64,000 nucleotides of DNA, taken from contig JAFZIL010000014.1 in NCBI GenBank assembly GCA_017554385.1, forward strand, positions 1 through 64,000, read 5' to 3'. A model generated the notes under the pieces. It was not told the origin of the DNA, ran no database searches, and saw nothing but the letters and a program-made list of their open reading frames with translations. Each line of letters opens with the position of its first letter. Positions within the stretch are counted from its first letter, which is position 1. Shown piece by piece: positions 47,258-56,735 of the stretch. Source of the stretch: Prevotella sp. (GTDB lineage: Bacteria > Bacteroidota > Bacteroidia > Bacteroidales > Bacteroidaceae). Both the position numbers and the translations under genes were made by a program.

Positions 47258-47831
47258 CAGGAGCTTTCTGCGCACCTGCTTCAGCCTCAAACTTAGTCAT
47301 TTTGTCGAAACCGAAAATGCCTGAAAGCAGCGAGTTCGGGAATCGGCGAATCTTCACATTGTAATCCTGGACGGCAGTGTTGTACTTGTTACGCGCTTCG
47401 TTGATGCGGTTTTCTGTACCCTCGAGCTGCACCTGCAAATCGCGGAAGTTCTCGTTGGCTTTCAGGTCGGGATAGTTCTCCTGAATGGCGATGAGACGAC
47501 CGAGTGCCGTTGACAGCTCACCCTGTGCCTGCTGGTATTCCTTCAGCTTCTCGGGAGTCATGTTCTCAGGGTCGATATTGATGCTCGTAGCCTTTGAGCG
47601 GGCAGCGACTACGCCTTCGAGGGTTTCTTTCTCGTGTGCGGCATAGCCTTTCACGGTTTCAACAAGGTTGGGAATCAGGTCGGCGCGGCGCTGATAGGCC
47701 GACTGTACATTAGCCATAGCCGTTGTGGCATTCTCCTGTACACCCACCATTCCATTGTAAGCACTGGCAGCCCATGCACCGATGATGACGATGGCTGCGA
47801 TAATTCCGATAGTTCCTTTACTTAGTTTCAT
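47244..47831 (-). CDS. lemA: LemA family protein
   Basis: A 195-residue inner-membrane protein with an N-terminal membrane helix (GIIAAIVIIGAWAASAYNGM) and a periplasmic helical domain typed by NATTAMANVQSAYQRRADLIPNLVETVKGYA and YNTAVQDYNVKIRRFPNSLL. LemA proteins are common beside TPM-domain genes, as here (57-bp gap), and are proposed to act with them at the envelope. Function is undefined. Confidence 0.94.
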   Translation of the reverse strand: MKLSKGTIGIIAAIVIIGAWAASAYNGMVGVQENATTAMANVQSAYQRRADLIPNLVETVKGYAAHEKETLEGVVAARSKATSINIDPENMTPEKLKEYQQAQGELSTALGRLIAIQENYPDLKANENFRDLQVQLEGTENRINEARNKYNTAVQDYNVKIRRFPNSLLSGIFGFDKMTKFEAEAGAQKAPEVKF

Positions 47832-47888
47832 ATTCTTTGTTTTTTAGGGTTTTCATTTGTTATATTAGGTGTGAGGGATACCGATGGA

Positions 47889-49202
47889 TTACCATCTTGA
47901 TGTGGCGCCACCGCCACCGAAGCTTCCTCCTCCGAAGCTTCCTCCACCGAAACCACCACCTCCGCTGAAGCCACCGCCTCGGGAGCCCCCTCCGAAGCCA
48001 CCTCCACCGGTGAAGGCGCTGGAATAATGTTCAGCAATGAAAGGATTGGCAACCAGCATTTCGCTGCCCTTCGTACCACAATACCTTTTCCATAGGTAAG
48101 CGATAAGCACGACCCAGCCGCTAAAAAGTAGCATGAAGATGCTCATGATAGAGAGTATGGCATCATCATCATCTGCTTCATAAATCTCGGGTAACTCCTT
48201 CTTCTGTAATGTGTTATAGATAGCCTCTGCGAGATATAACATACCACTGTCGGGTTGTTCTGATTTCATGAAAGGCACTGCATAGCGACGTTCCAGCTGG
48301 CCACATTCAGCGTCGGTAAGGTCGGCTTCAAGTTTCTTACCGGGTGAAATGTTGAGGGAATGGTCCTTGTAGCCGAGAACAATAATCAATCCACGGTCGT
48401 CATAGCCGACGTGGTAGCTGTTGCCTATGTCCTGAGCCATACGGAAAGGGTCGTCGTTCTCAATGCGGTTCACCAGCACAACGACCGATTGAATACGCAA
48501 CGAGTCTTCCATCTTCCTGAACCACTGGTTCAGTAGCATCTCGGTATTAGCCGAAACCACATTGTCTGGGTTCGACACGTAGCGCGTAGCATCGGTCAGG
48601 TAAGGAATGGGGATGTTTTGGGCGTTCCAGTAGGTATCTTCTCCCGATTCTGTTCTGCTCGTCACCGCTGCTGTTTCTTCGGTAGAACTGGAACCTACGG
48701 CGTATGCGCAGCAGGTCAGCTGCAATGTCAGCCCTGCACCGATGATCCATTTCCAGTATTTCTTGAAATGTCTGGTAGTAGGTGTCTCTTCAGCTAAGGA
48801 AGCAAGATAGTCGTTGCATTCATTGTTGAAGGCCGTCTTGTTCTCGTTGTACAGCTCTTCGTATTTTCTCCTGAGTTTGTTGCCACCGAAGAGTCCTACG
48901 TCGCGCTTCTCTTTCTTGTAGTTTTGTTCTAACAGATAAACTGTCTGATTGTATTTGCCTGCAATCTTCTGAAGGGCTAAGGTTTTCTCCTTTTGTCTTC
49001 CCTCTAATTCCTTGTTCTTCTTTTTATCGGCAACAAGTCCTCCCACGCAAAGCGGGATGAAAATGGCGCAGAACATCGACAGCAACTCCCATGCTGCATC
49101 TATCGTCCCCGAGTTGGAGCCTGCCGTCATTCCAGCTACGATGCAGACAAAGGCTGCCACCGTACCAAGCATGATCTTCGTTGCACTTGATGCTTTTGCC
49201 AT
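47889..49202 (-). CDS. TPM-domain membrane protein
   Basis: A 437-residue protein. Two membrane segments lie at the N-terminus (KIMLGTVAAFVCIVAGMTAG and the following helix), then a coiled stretch and another membrane segment (YWKWIIGAGLTLQLTCCAYA). The TPM domain covers about 210-335 (YVSNPDNVVSANTEMLLNQW, GLIIVLGYKDHSLNISPGKK). A further membrane helix (SIMSIFMLLFSGWVVLIAYL) and a Gly/Ser-rich tail (FGGGSFGGGSFGGG) follow. TPM domains bind metals and some have phosphatase activity. It pairs with lemA. The Gly-rich coding region also opens a long shadow frame. Confidence 0.9.
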   Translation of the reverse strand: MAKASSATKIMLGTVAAFVCIVAGMTAGSNSGTIDAAWELLSMFCAIFIPLCVGGLVADKKKNKELEGRQKEKTLALQKIAGKYNQTVYLLEQNYKKEKRDVGLFGGNKLRRKYEELYNENKTAFNNECNDYLASLAEETPTTRHFKKYWKWIIGAGLTLQLTCCAYAVGSSSTEETAAVTSRTESGEDTYWNAQNIPIPYLTDATRYVSNPDNVVSANTEMLLNQWFRKMEDSLRIQSVVVLVNRIENDDPFRMAQDIGNSYHVGYDDRGLIIVLGYKDHSLNISPGKKLEADLTDAECGQLERRYAVPFMKSEQPDSGMLYLAEAIYNTLQKKELPEIYEADDDDAILSIMSIFMLLFSGWVVLIAYLWKRYCGTKGSEMLVANPFIAEHYSSAFTGGGGFGGGSRGGGFSGGGGFGGGSFGGGSFGGGGATSRW

Positions 49203-49214
49203 AGGATTAGAACT

Positions 49215-49961
49215 TTATTCTTTACCGTTCCAGAACTCCCACGAAGCAAAAGCCTGTAGCAAGAGCATCTCAAGACCGTTCTTCACGGTGGCACCACGTT
49301 CTGCACCTTTGCGCATGAATAGTGTCTCGTCGGGATTGTAGATCAGGTCGTAGAGGATGTTCCTTTCGTCCATAGCCTCGTATGGCAGCGACGGACACTC
49401 TTCGGTTTTGGGAAACATGCCCAGTGGCGTGCAGTTGACAATGACGTTGTATTCTTGTACCACTTCTGGCGTAATGCTGGCATATTGAATTGTACCCGGG
49501 CGTTCATAGCGGCTTACATAGACGGTTTCCAATCCCAGTGATTTCAAACCATAGCTGACAGCTTTCGATGCACCTCCCGTACCCAGCACTAACGCCTTCT
49601 TGTGGTAATTTTCGAGCAGGGGTTCAATGCTTTGGGTGAAGCCGATGACGTCGCTGTTATAGCCTTTGAGCGTGATTTTCTTCCCTTGGTGTTCCACGCG
49701 AATCACATTGACGGCACCAATTGCTCGTGCTTCAGGGCTGACATAATCCAGGAACTGCATCACCTTTTCTTTATAAGGGATGGTTACGTTGAGTCCTTTC
49801 AGCTCGGGGTTTTGGCTGAGCACCGCTGGTAGGTCATCGATGCTTGGAATCTCGAAGTTCAGGTACTTGGCATTAATGCCTTCGTCGGCAAAACGCTGGT
49901 TGTGATAGCCGATGGAAAAAGAATGGCCGAGTGGGTAGCCGATGAGTCCGTATTTATCCAT
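49215..49961 (-). CDS. aroE: Shikimate dehydrogenase
   Basis: Fourth step of the shikimate pathway, reducing 3-dehydroshikimate with NADPH. The substrate site shows GYPLGHSFS and NVTIPYKEKVM (catalytic Lys), and the Rossmann loop is LGTGGASKAV. The length of 248 residues is slightly short, as is common in Bacteroidetes. ATG at 49959-49961 is chosen; an upstream TTG would add two residues. It is spaced 11-12 bp from both neighbours. Confidence 0.94.
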   Translation of the reverse strand: MDKYGLIGYPLGHSFSIGYHNQRFADEGINAKYLNFEIPSIDDLPAVLSQNPELKGLNVTIPYKEKVMQFLDYVSPEARAIGAVNVIRVEHQGKKITLKGYNSDVIGFTQSIEPLLENYHKKALVLGTGGASKAVSYGLKSLGLETVYVSRYERPGTIQYASITPEVVQEYNVIVNCTPLGMFPKTEECPSLPYEAMDERNILYDLIYNPDETLFMRKGAERGATVKNGLEMLLLQAFASWEFWNGKE

Positions 49962-49972
49962 AATCAACGTTT

Positions 49973-50707
49973 TTATTTGGTTGCAAAATACATTGTGCAG
50001 ATGCCAAAGGTAAGTCGGCGGAAGGTGGCTTCTTGGAAGCCTGCTTGTTCCAGTATGTCAACCATTCGTTCACCTTGTGGAAAGGCTTCGATGGTCTTGG
50101 TGAGATAGCTATAAGCGCTTTGGTCACGTGAGATGATTCGACCGTAGGCGGGAAGTACCGTGTGGGAGTAGATGTGGAAGAGCTGCTTCATGGGGAATGA
50201 GACGGGTGTCGTCAGTTCTACGATACTCAAGTGTCCGCCCTTACGCAACACTCGGCACATCTCGCTAAGTCCCTTATCCAGGTCGGCAAAATTGCGGATG
50301 CCAAAAGCCGCTGTCACGGCATCGAACGATTCGTCGGGGTAGGAGAGAGCGAGACAGTCTTCTTTTGCGAAAGAGATGATGTCCTGCAACCCCAACTTTG
50401 CCACTTTCTGCTCGCCCACTGCCATCATGCCTTCACTGATGTCGGCTCCGATGAGTTGTTTTGGCTTTAGCATCTGTGCAGCAAGGATAGCGAAATCGCC
50501 CGTTCCTGTGGCAATGTCAAGTATTGCCTGTGGTTTGAAAGGCTCTAACTGCCTGATAGCTTTTTTGCGCCAGCCTCGGTCAATGTCCCAGGACAGCCGG
50601 TGGTTCAGCGTGTCGTAGGTCGGGGCAATGTTGTCGAACATCGCTTCAACCTGTGCGGCTTTCTCTCCACCGGCCTCATAGGGCTTTATCTCCTCCTGCT
50701 GGTACAT
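49973..50707 (-). CDS. menG: Demethylmenaquinone methyltransferase
   Basis: Methylates demethylmenaquinone to menaquinone, the respiratory quinone of Bacteroidetes, using SAM (UbiE/MenG family). Motif I is [11 protein letters not shown]. Further family segments are [20 protein letters not shown] at the N-terminus, [19 protein letters not shown], and the C-terminal [18 protein letters not shown]. The length of 244 residues is normal. It lies between purC and aroE. Confidence 0.95.
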   Translation of the reverse strand: MYQQEEIKPYEAGGEKAAQVEAMFDNIAPTYDTLNHRLSWDIDRGWRKKAIRQLEPFKPQAILDIATGTGDFAILAAQMLKPKQLIGADISEGMMAVGEQKVAKLGLQDIISFAKEDCLALSYPDESFDAVTAAFGIRNFADLDKGLSEMCRVLRKGGHLSIVELTTPVSFPMKQLFHIYSHTVLPAYGRIISRDQSAYSYLTKTIEAFPQGERMVDILEQAGFQEATFRRLTFGICTMYFATK

Positions 50708-50758
50708 CTTTTTTCTGGTGTTTCTAGTATGACTAGTATCTCCAGTATGACTAGTTTA
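50708..50758. repeat. 9/18-bp direct repeats between purC and menG
   Basis: Units of ctagtatgactagtatctcc type, period about 9 with an 18-bp super-unit, fill the spacer. The first unit (minus strand) contains the purC stop TAA. Confidence 0.7.
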
Positions 50759-51706
50759 TCTGGTTTTCAGATATGCGCTTACGTTCTTCTCGATGCGAGA
50801 TGCCAGGTCTTCGCTTGTTGAGGCCTTGTCGAAGTGCTCGCCGGTGATGTGCTCGTAGAGCTCGATGTATCGTTCGCTGACGCTTTCGGCATACTCGTCG
50901 GTGATCTCTGGCATTACCTGTCCTGGCTCGTTCATGAAGTCGTGCTCGATGAGCCACTGGCGTACAAACTCCTTCGAGAGCTGGCGCTGAGGCTCGCCCT
51001 TTGCCAGTTTCTCCTCATAGCCGTCGGCATAGAAGTAGCGGCTGCTGTCGGGGGTGTGAATCTCGTCGATGAGAATGACCTTGCCGTCGCGCTTGCCAAA
51101 TTCGTACTTCGTGTCCACAAGAATCAACCCGCGTTTTGCGGCAATCTCCTGTCCACGTGCAAAAATCTTGCGGGTGTAGTCTTCCATTACAGCATAGTCC
51201 TCAGCCGATACCAGTCCTTGGGCAATGATTTCTTCGCGTGAAATGTTCATGTCGTGTCCCTCGTCGGCCTTTGTCGTGGGTGTGATGATGGGCTCTGGGA
51301 ACCGCTCGTTCTCCTTCATGCCGTCAGGCAGACGCACGCCGCAGAGCTCACGGCAGCCGTTCTTGTACTCGCGCCAGGCGGATCCGGTGAGTATCGAACG
51401 GATAATCATCTCTACACGGAAACCCTCACACTTCAGTCCTACGGTCACCATAGGGTCGGGAGTGGCCAGTTTCCAATTCGGACAGATGTTGGTTGTTGCG
51501 TCCAGGAACTTGGCTGCAATCTGGTTGAGTACCTGTCCCTTGAAGGGAATTCCCTTTGGCAGCACCACGTCGAAGGCCGAAATACGGTCGGTAGCTACCA
51601 TAACCAACAGGTCATCGTTAATGTCGTAAACGTCGCGCACCTTACCGTGGTATACGCTCTTCTGTCCATCGAAATGGAAATCGGTTGTTGTCAATGCTTT
51701 CGCCAT
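50756..51706 (-). CDS. purC: SAICAR synthetase
   Basis: Purine synthesis: joins aspartate to CAIR with ATP. The protein shows [28 protein letters not shown], the family signature, and [12 protein letters not shown] with the metal-binding region [13 protein letters not shown]. The 316-residue form is the usual Bacteroidetes length. It is probably first in the purC-menG-aroE-TPM-lemA-purM run. A -7 box lies upstream at 51784-51791. Confidence 0.97.
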   Translation of the reverse strand: MAKALTTTDFHFDGQKSVYHGKVRDVYDINDDLLVMVATDRISAFDVVLPKGIPFKGQVLNQIAAKFLDATTNICPNWKLATPDPMVTVGLKCEGFRVEMIIRSILTGSAWREYKNGCRELCGVRLPDGMKENERFPEPIITPTTKADEGHDMNISREEIIAQGLVSAEDYAVMEDYTRKIFARGQEIAAKRGLILVDTKYEFGKRDGKVILIDEIHTPDSSRYFYADGYEEKLAKGEPQRQLSKEFVRQWLIEHDFMNEPGQVMPEITDEYAESVSERYIELYEHITGEHFDKASTSEDLASRIEKNVSAYLKTR

Positions 51707-51783
51707 AATATATTTAATAATGTGTATATGCCTGTTCGTGCCGATGACTATGGCTTTGCCATTCTCGGTTAAGATTTTCGTTG

Positions 51784-51791
51784 CAAAATTA
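51784..51791 (-). promoter_or_regulatory. -7 box upstream of purC
   Basis: The minus-strand TAATTTTG lies 77 bp before the purC start. A -33 partner is not evident, so confidence is limited. Nothing else is seen in 51707-51867. Confidence 0.5.
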
Positions 51792-51867
51792 CAAAGAAAT
51801 ATTCAAAGTCGGAAAAGAAATGGTAAAAAAATCGTAGCACGCGTTCCACATTATGGAATCGCGAGCA

Positions 51868-52227
51868 CTAAAGCAGTGCTTTCACGTAATCGCGTTCCCA
51901 GTCTTTCAGGTGGAAACGCTTGTCGTCGTATTGCAGCAGGTCGATGTCAATACGCACGATTCCCTCGCGCCTGTCTTGGTCAGTGCGTCCCATGTCTACT
52001 TCTGTTTGCTTGAACCATTGCTGCAGTTGTTCAACGCTAAGTGTGGTTTCGCCTCTGGCAATCTGGTTCAGATAGGGGTCGGGTCGTTTACCACCGATGG
52101 GTTCTGTCCATAGCTCCCGGCTGAAGGATAAAGAAAAAAGAACCTGTTCGAGGCGTTGGCGCGCCTCGTCCAGATTCTTTTCTTGGTCGCAGTTTGCGGC
52201 CAGTGACAATAGCACTTTGTGCATCAA
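51868..52227 (-). CDS. folK: Short HPPK-like protein (FolK)
   Basis: A 119-residue protein resembling 6-hydroxymethyl-7,8-dihydropterin pyrophosphokinase. LLSLAANCDQEKNLDEARQR matches the HPPK N-terminus and GIVRIDIDLLQYD the metal-binding Asp pair (D-x-D). Typical HPPK has about 160 residues, so some loops that close over the substrate are missing. It may be a trimmed but active FolK or a degenerate paralog. It follows maeB, 31 bp after its stop. Confidence 0.65.
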   Translation of the reverse strand: MMHKVLLSLAANCDQEKNLDEARQRLEQVLFSLSFSRELWTEPIGGKRPDPYLNQIARGETTLSVEQLQQWFKQTEVDMGRTDQDRREGIVRIDIDLLQYDDKRFHLKDWERDYVKALL

Positions 52228-52230
52228 TTC

Positions 52231-52263
52231 TTAAATCTCAAATCTCAAACCTCAAATCTCAAA
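52231..52263. repeat. 7-bp repeats at the maeB stop codon
   Basis: Five copies of GRTTTGA (minus strand: GTTTGA, GATTTGA, GGTTTGA, GATTTGA, GATTTAA). The first TGA is the maeB stop. The same array, in the opposite orientation, is translated in GH31 at 22339-22378. Confidence 0.85.
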
Positions 52264-54559
52264 CCCTGTTTGCGATGCGGCTCTTGATCTTGTCGACATA
52301 GGCATCGATGACGGCAACGGCTGTGATGTTTACTACATCGCGCACCGAGGCACCGAAGTCTACGAAGTGGATGGCCTTCTTCAATCCCATCTGGATGGGG
52401 CCGATGATCTCGACGTCGGCATCGAGCATCTGTAGCATCTTATAGCTGGAACGAGCCGATGTGAGGTTGGGGAAGACGAGCGTGTTCACGTCCTTGCCGT
52501 AGAGACGGGTGAAGGGGTACTGCTCGTCGCGCAGCTCACGGTCGAGTGCGAAGCCCAGTTGCATCTCTCCGTCGATGGGTAGCTCGGGATAAAGCTCGTG
52601 CATCTTCGTAGCAGCGGCCTTCACCTTCAGTGCACCGTCGCTGACAGAGCTGCCGAAGTTGCTATGCGATATCATCGAGATGACGGGTTTCTCGTTGAAG
52701 AAGCGTACGGCAGTAGCCGAGAGCTTCGCTATGTCGACGAGTGTGTCGGTGTCGGGGTTCTCGTTGACCAGTGTGTCGCCTATGTAGAGTGTTCCCTTGG
52801 GCGAGTTGATGATGTGCATGGCACCGAAGTGCTTGTATTCGGGTCGTATGCCGATGACCTCGTTGACAACCTTGATCGTGTTCGAGTACTTGGTGTAGAG
52901 ACCAGTGATGAAGGCGTCGGCCTCTCCCGTCTCGACCATCATCATGCCGAAGTAGTTGCGCTCGAACATCTTGTCGTTGGCTTCCTGGAAGGTATAGCCC
53001 TCGCGTTGGCGCTTCTCGGTGAGGATGCGGGCGTAGCGTTCGCGGCGTTCCTGTTCGTCGGGATGGCGCAGGTTCACGATTTCAATGCCTTCAAGTGAAA
53101 GGTCAAGTTCTTTTGCTAACTTATTGATTACTTCGTCATTACCGAGTAGTATTGGTTGACAGATGCCTTCGCTCTTTGCCTGTACGGCAGCCTTGAGCAT
53201 CGTTGGGTGTACGCCCTCGGCAAAGACCACCCGCTGAGGATGTGCTGCAGCAGTGGCATAGAGCTTCTGCGTGAGCTTTGTCTCCTGTCCGAGCAATACT
53301 GAGAGCGAGTTCTTGTATTCGTCCCAGTTCTCGATTTTCTTCCTTGCCACACCGCTGTCGATAGCCGCTTTTGCTACTGCTGCCGATACCTCTGAGATGA
53401 GGCGGGGGTCAACGGGCTTCGGAATGAAGTAGTCGCGTCCGAACTTCAGGTTGTTCACCTTGTAGACATCGTTCACCACGTCGGGTACGGGTTGCTTTGC
53501 CAGGTCGGCAATAGCATGTACGGCAGCCAACTTCATCTCCTCGTTGATGGCGGTGGCGTGAACGTCGAGGGCACCGCGGAAGATGTAGGGGAATCCGATG
53601 ACGTTGTTGATCTGGTTGGGATAGTCGGTGCGACCCGTGGACATGAGTACGTCGGGACGTGCTTCCATCGCGTCTTCGTAGGTAATCTCAGGTGTAGGAT
53701 TAGCCAAAGCGAAGATGATGGGGTCCTTGGCCATTGACCGCACCATATCCTGTGTGAGCACGTTGCCCTTCGATAATCCCACGAACACGTCGGCGCCCTT
53801 CACGGCCTCCTCCAGGGTGCTGATGTCGCGACGCTGGGTGGCGAAGAAACGTTTCTGGTCGTTCAGATCTTGACGGGTAACAGAGATGACACCCTTCGAG
53901 TCGAGCATGACAATGTTCTCCTTCTGTGCGCCCAGGGCCATGTAGAGCTTTGTGCACGAGATGGCAGCCGCACCGGCACCGTTGACGACGATCTGTACGC
54001 GTGTGATGTCCTTGCCGATGACCTCGAGTGCATTCTTCAATCCTGCGGCACTGATGATGGCGGTGCCGTGTTGGTCGTCGTGCATGACTGGTATGTCGAG
54101 TGTCCTTTTCAGTCGCTCCTCGATATAGAAGCACTCCGGTGCTTTGATGTCCTCAAGGTTGATGCCACCAAAGGTGGGTGCGATGCGCTCTACGGCCTCG
54201 CAGAACTTCTCTGGGTCTTTCTCTGCCACCTCGATGTCGAAGACGTCGATGCCGCCATATATCTTGAACAACAGGCCTTTTCCCTCCATCACCGGCTTGC
54301 CGCTCATGGCGCCGATGTCGCCAAGCCCTAAGACGGCGGTGCCGTTCGATATGACGGCCACGAGGTTACCCTTGTCGGTATAGCGGTAAGCTGCGTCGGG
54401 ATTCTCCTGAATCTCCAAGCAGGGATAGGCCACGCCGGGCGAATAGGCAAGCGAAAGGTCGGTTTGGGTACGATAAGCCTTGGTTGGCTTCACTTCGATT
54501 TTTCCTGGTCGGCCGCTCTCGTGATACTCAAGTGCGGCCTCTTTCGAGATTTTTACCAT
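52259..54559 (-). CDS. maeB: NADP-dependent malic enzyme with phosphotransacetylase-like domain
   Basis: A 766-residue protein that decarboxylates malate to pyruvate with NADP. The N-terminal malic domain (about 1-420) includes [18 protein letters not shown], the DDQHGTA motif and the dinucleotide loop VNGAGAAAI. The C-terminal part (about 430-766) is phosphotransacetylase-like ([22 protein letters not shown]-type [10 protein letters not shown]) and is thought to be regulatory. The start [13 protein letters not shown] at 54559 is chosen because the longer frame would run through the -7 box. Confidence 0.96.
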   Translation of the reverse strand: MVKISKEAALEYHESGRPGKIEVKPTKAYRTQTDLSLAYSPGVAYPCLEIQENPDAAYRYTDKGNLVAVISNGTAVLGLGDIGAMSGKPVMEGKGLLFKIYGGIDVFDIEVAEKDPEKFCEAVERIAPTFGGINLEDIKAPECFYIEERLKRTLDIPVMHDDQHGTAIISAAGLKNALEVIGKDITRVQIVVNGAGAAAISCTKLYMALGAQKENIVMLDSKGVISVTRQDLNDQKRFFATQRRDISTLEEAVKGADVFVGLSKGNVLTQDMVRSMAKDPIIFALANPTPEITYEDAMEARPDVLMSTGRTDYPNQINNVIGFPYIFRGALDVHATAINEEMKLAAVHAIADLAKQPVPDVVNDVYKVNNLKFGRDYFIPKPVDPRLISEVSAAVAKAAIDSGVARKKIENWDEYKNSLSVLLGQETKLTQKLYATAAAHPQRVVFAEGVHPTMLKAAVQAKSEGICQPILLGNDEVINKLAKELDLSLEGIEIVNLRHPDEQERRERYARILTEKRQREGYTFQEANDKMFERNYFGMMMVETGEADAFITGLYTKYSNTIKVVNEVIGIRPEYKHFGAMHIINSPKGTLYIGDTLVNENPDTDTLVDIAKLSATAVRFFNEKPVISMISHSNFGSSVSDGALKVKAAATKMHELYPELPIDGEMQLGFALDRELRDEQYPFTRLYGKDVNTLVFPNLTSARSSYKMLQMLDADVEIIGPIQMGLKKAIHFVDFGASVRDVVNITAVAVIDAYVDKIKSRIANRV

Positions 54560-54592
54560 GATACGTGTAAATATAAAACTGTATTTGGCGTG

Positions 54593-54600
54593 CAAAATTA
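54593..54600 (-). promoter_or_regulatory. -7 box of maeB
   Basis: The minus-strand TAATTTTG lies 33 bp upstream of the maeB start in the 104-bp divergent gap shared with the TetR gene. Confidence 0.6.
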
Positions 54601-54643
54601 ATAAAATCTCCGTGAAAACGTGACGGTTTTTTAATCTTTTTAG

Positions 54644-54651
54644 TAACTTTG
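54644..54651 (+). promoter_or_regulatory. -7 box of the TetR-SGNH-MBOAT operon
   Basis: TAACTTTG lies 12 bp before the start codon used here, so the leader would be under 10 nt. Start codons upstream of it would fall inside the promoter. Confidence 0.65.
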
Positions 54652-54663
54652 CACCCGAATTAC

Positions 54664-55305
54664 ATGCTTATGCAAGAAATAAAGAATATCACCACATACA
54701 GGCAGTCGCTGCGCGAACGCATTGTGGAAGCCGCCATGAAGGCTTTTGCAAAGAAGGGCATCCGTGCGGTGAAGATGGACGACATTGCCCAGTTGTTGTC
54801 TATCTCGAAGCGCACGCTCTATGAGATCTACGAGAACAAAGAGTTGCTGCTCTTCGAGGGTGTGAAGCGTTACAAGGCTGCGAAGGATGCTGAAAACCGT
54901 CAGATGATGGATTCCTGTCCTACGGTGATGGACATGATTCTGAAGCTGTATGAGAAGAGGGTTGCTGAGTTCAAGCAGACCTCCCCTTTATTCTATTCCG
55001 ACTTGGAAAAGTATCCCCGTGTGCTTGGCTTTTTGGAGAAGGACAGGAAAGAGCGGCACCAACAGTTCGTCGATTTCCTGCTTCGTGGTGTGAGCGAGGG
55101 CTATTTCCGTTCCGACCTCGACTATGAGCTTGTTACTCAGCTGTTCAGTTCCATGACCCATCATGTTATTTCTGCCCAGTTGTATGGCGAATACTCGCTT
55201 GAACATATTTTCCACAACCTTGTTTTTGTCACGCTGCGTGGCATCTGCACCCAGAAAGGAATAGAGATACTCGACGAGTTTACCATTACCGTCAGAGAGG
55301 AATGA
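54664..55305 (+). CDS. TetR/AcrR family regulator
   Basis: A 213-residue regulator. The N-terminal HTH (about residues 15-65) reads ERIVEAAMKAFAKKGIRAVK and MDDIAQLLSISKRTLYEIYE. The C-terminal helical domain should bind a ligand. The start is ATG 54664; an in-frame ATG two codons later is also possible. An ATGA overlap with the next gene couples it to the acyltransferase pair, which it probably represses together with itself; a signal molecule is not evident. Confidence 0.9.
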   Translation: MLMQEIKNITTYRQSLRERIVEAAMKAFAKKGIRAVKMDDIAQLLSISKRTLYEIYENKELLLFEGVKRYKAAKDAENRQMMDSCPTVMDMILKLYEKRVAEFKQTSPLFYSDLEKYPRVLGFLEKDRKERHQQFVDFLLRGVSEGYFRSDLDYELVTQLFSSMTHHVISAQLYGEYSLEHIFHNLVFVTLRGICTQKGIEILDEFTITVREE

Positions 55306-56720
55306 ACCAGACAGCACGTACCTTTATCTTTGCGGGTCTTGTGGTCAGCATTTTGTTGGCCATGCATCTGCTACCCACTATTGTCATCGACGGTGTAGAG
55401 CTGCGTCATGTCAATGTGCTCAGCGACGTGCTTCCCGAGGTCTATCAGCAGCGCGACGGAATTGACGTCATTCCCAAACCGGTTCCTCCAAAGCCTATCC
55501 GTGCAAGAAAGGCAGCCGATAGTGACAGCCTCTTGCAACAGACAACCGGCGAGGTGGCCGAAGGACAGAAGCCTGACGCTGAGAACGAGCTGGCCGACGA
55601 AGGGCTGATCATTGACTACTCTGAGGGCACCTCTGGCGGAATGGCCCATTTCTACGAGCAGCTGTCGCATGCCGCATCCCGTCAGGTGGTGCGCATTGCC
55701 TACTACGGCGACTCGTTTGTCGAGGGCGACATTGTGACAGCCGACCTTCGCGAGCTGTTGCAGGATCGTTTCGGCGGCAGCGGGGTAGGGTGGGTCGACT
55801 GTACCGACCGTCTGAAGGGCTTCCGGCGTACTGTGAAGGTGAAGGGCGTGGGCTTCAAGGAGTTTGAAGTGGTGCAGAAACCCTATAGCCACAAGGTTGA
55901 AGGAATAGCTCAGCGCTATTTCGTTCCCCATGAGAATGCCCGCACCTGGGCATCGGGCACCAACGGGCGCAAGCATGTAGGTCGATGGCAGCAGGCATCG
56001 TTGTTCTTCCGTACAGAGGGCGGGATGAGCGTGACCACCTTTGCCGATGCCGACACCATCGGCACCCAGTATGCCGAAGGTTCGTCGCAGGTGCAGGTGT
56101 TGCGTTACGAAAGTGCGGGCATGAGTGGCGTCGGCTATCAGTTCAACCAGGTTTCCGACCAGAGCTATGTCTATGGTATGGCTCTCGAATCCAGGCATGG
56201 AGTCATCCTCGACAATATCAGCATGCGTGGCTCGGCTGGCTACACGATTGCCAAGATACCGCAGTCGACGCTTTCCGACTTTGCCCGTCTGCGTCCTTAC
56301 GACCTGATTGTGCTGCATTTCGGGTTGAATGTAGCCAACGAGAAGAGCCACGCAGCCAACTACAAAGCCTACATCAAGCGCATGCAGGAGGCAGTGGAGC
56401 ATCTTTGTGCCGCCTATCCGCAGGCGTCGGTGCTCATTGTCAGCATGCCCGACCGCGACCAGCGCACGGCTGCCGGCATCCGCACCATGCTGGGTGTGGA
56501 GTCGCTGGTGGCCTATCAGCAGATATTGGCCAGCAACTGCGGTGTGGCCTATTTCAACCTTTTCCAGGCAATGGGCGGGCGCGAGAGCATGAAGGCGCTG
56601 GTAGACAAGGGATTGGCCAACAAAGACTATACCCACCTGACCCACTCCGGAGGCAAGGTGCTGGCACGGCTGCTCTACGACGCACTGATGGAGGGCTACG
56701 ACCATTACACGGGACAATGA
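55302..56720 (+). CDS. SGNH/GDSL-type periplasmic hydrolase or acyltransferase partner
   Basis: A 472-residue protein with a single N-terminal membrane anchor (TFIFAGLVVSILLAMHLL) and a linker rich in acidic residues (about 60-110). The SGNH fold is recognised from block I AYYGDSFVEGD (catalytic Ser), an Asn/Gly region (HFGLNVANEKSHAANYKAYI) and the C-terminal TYTHLTHSGGKV-like DYTHLTHSGGKV (Asp/His). It overlaps the TetR gene (ATGA) and precedes an MBOAT gene by 15 bp, the arrangement of AlgJ/AlgX- or PatB-type O-acetylation systems. It likely transfers or removes acetyl groups on an exported polymer. Confidence 0.88.
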   Translation: MNQTARTFIFAGLVVSILLAMHLLPTIVIDGVELRHVNVLSDVLPEVYQQRDGIDVIPKPVPPKPIRARKAADSDSLLQQTTGEVAEGQKPDAENELADEGLIIDYSEGTSGGMAHFYEQLSHAASRQVVRIAYYGDSFVEGDIVTADLRELLQDRFGGSGVGWVDCTDRLKGFRRTVKVKGVGFKEFEVVQKPYSHKVEGIAQRYFVPHENARTWASGTNGRKHVGRWQQASLFFRTEGGMSVTTFADADTIGTQYAEGSSQVQVLRYESAGMSGVGYQFNQVSDQSYVYGMALESRHGVILDNISMRGSAGYTIAKIPQSTLSDFARLRPYDLIVLHFGLNVANEKSHAANYKAYIKRMQEAVEHLCAAYPQASVLIVSMPDRDQRTAAGIRTMLGVESLVAYQQILASNCGVAYFNLFQAMGGRESMKALVDKGLANKDYTHLTHSGGKVLARLLYDALMEGYDHYTGQ

Positions 56721-56735
56721 ACAATTTGTGCATCT

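Noticed and set aside
54560..54595. An upstream start for maeB
   Set aside because: It would cover the -7 box and lies before a good internal ATG that matches the family N-terminus.
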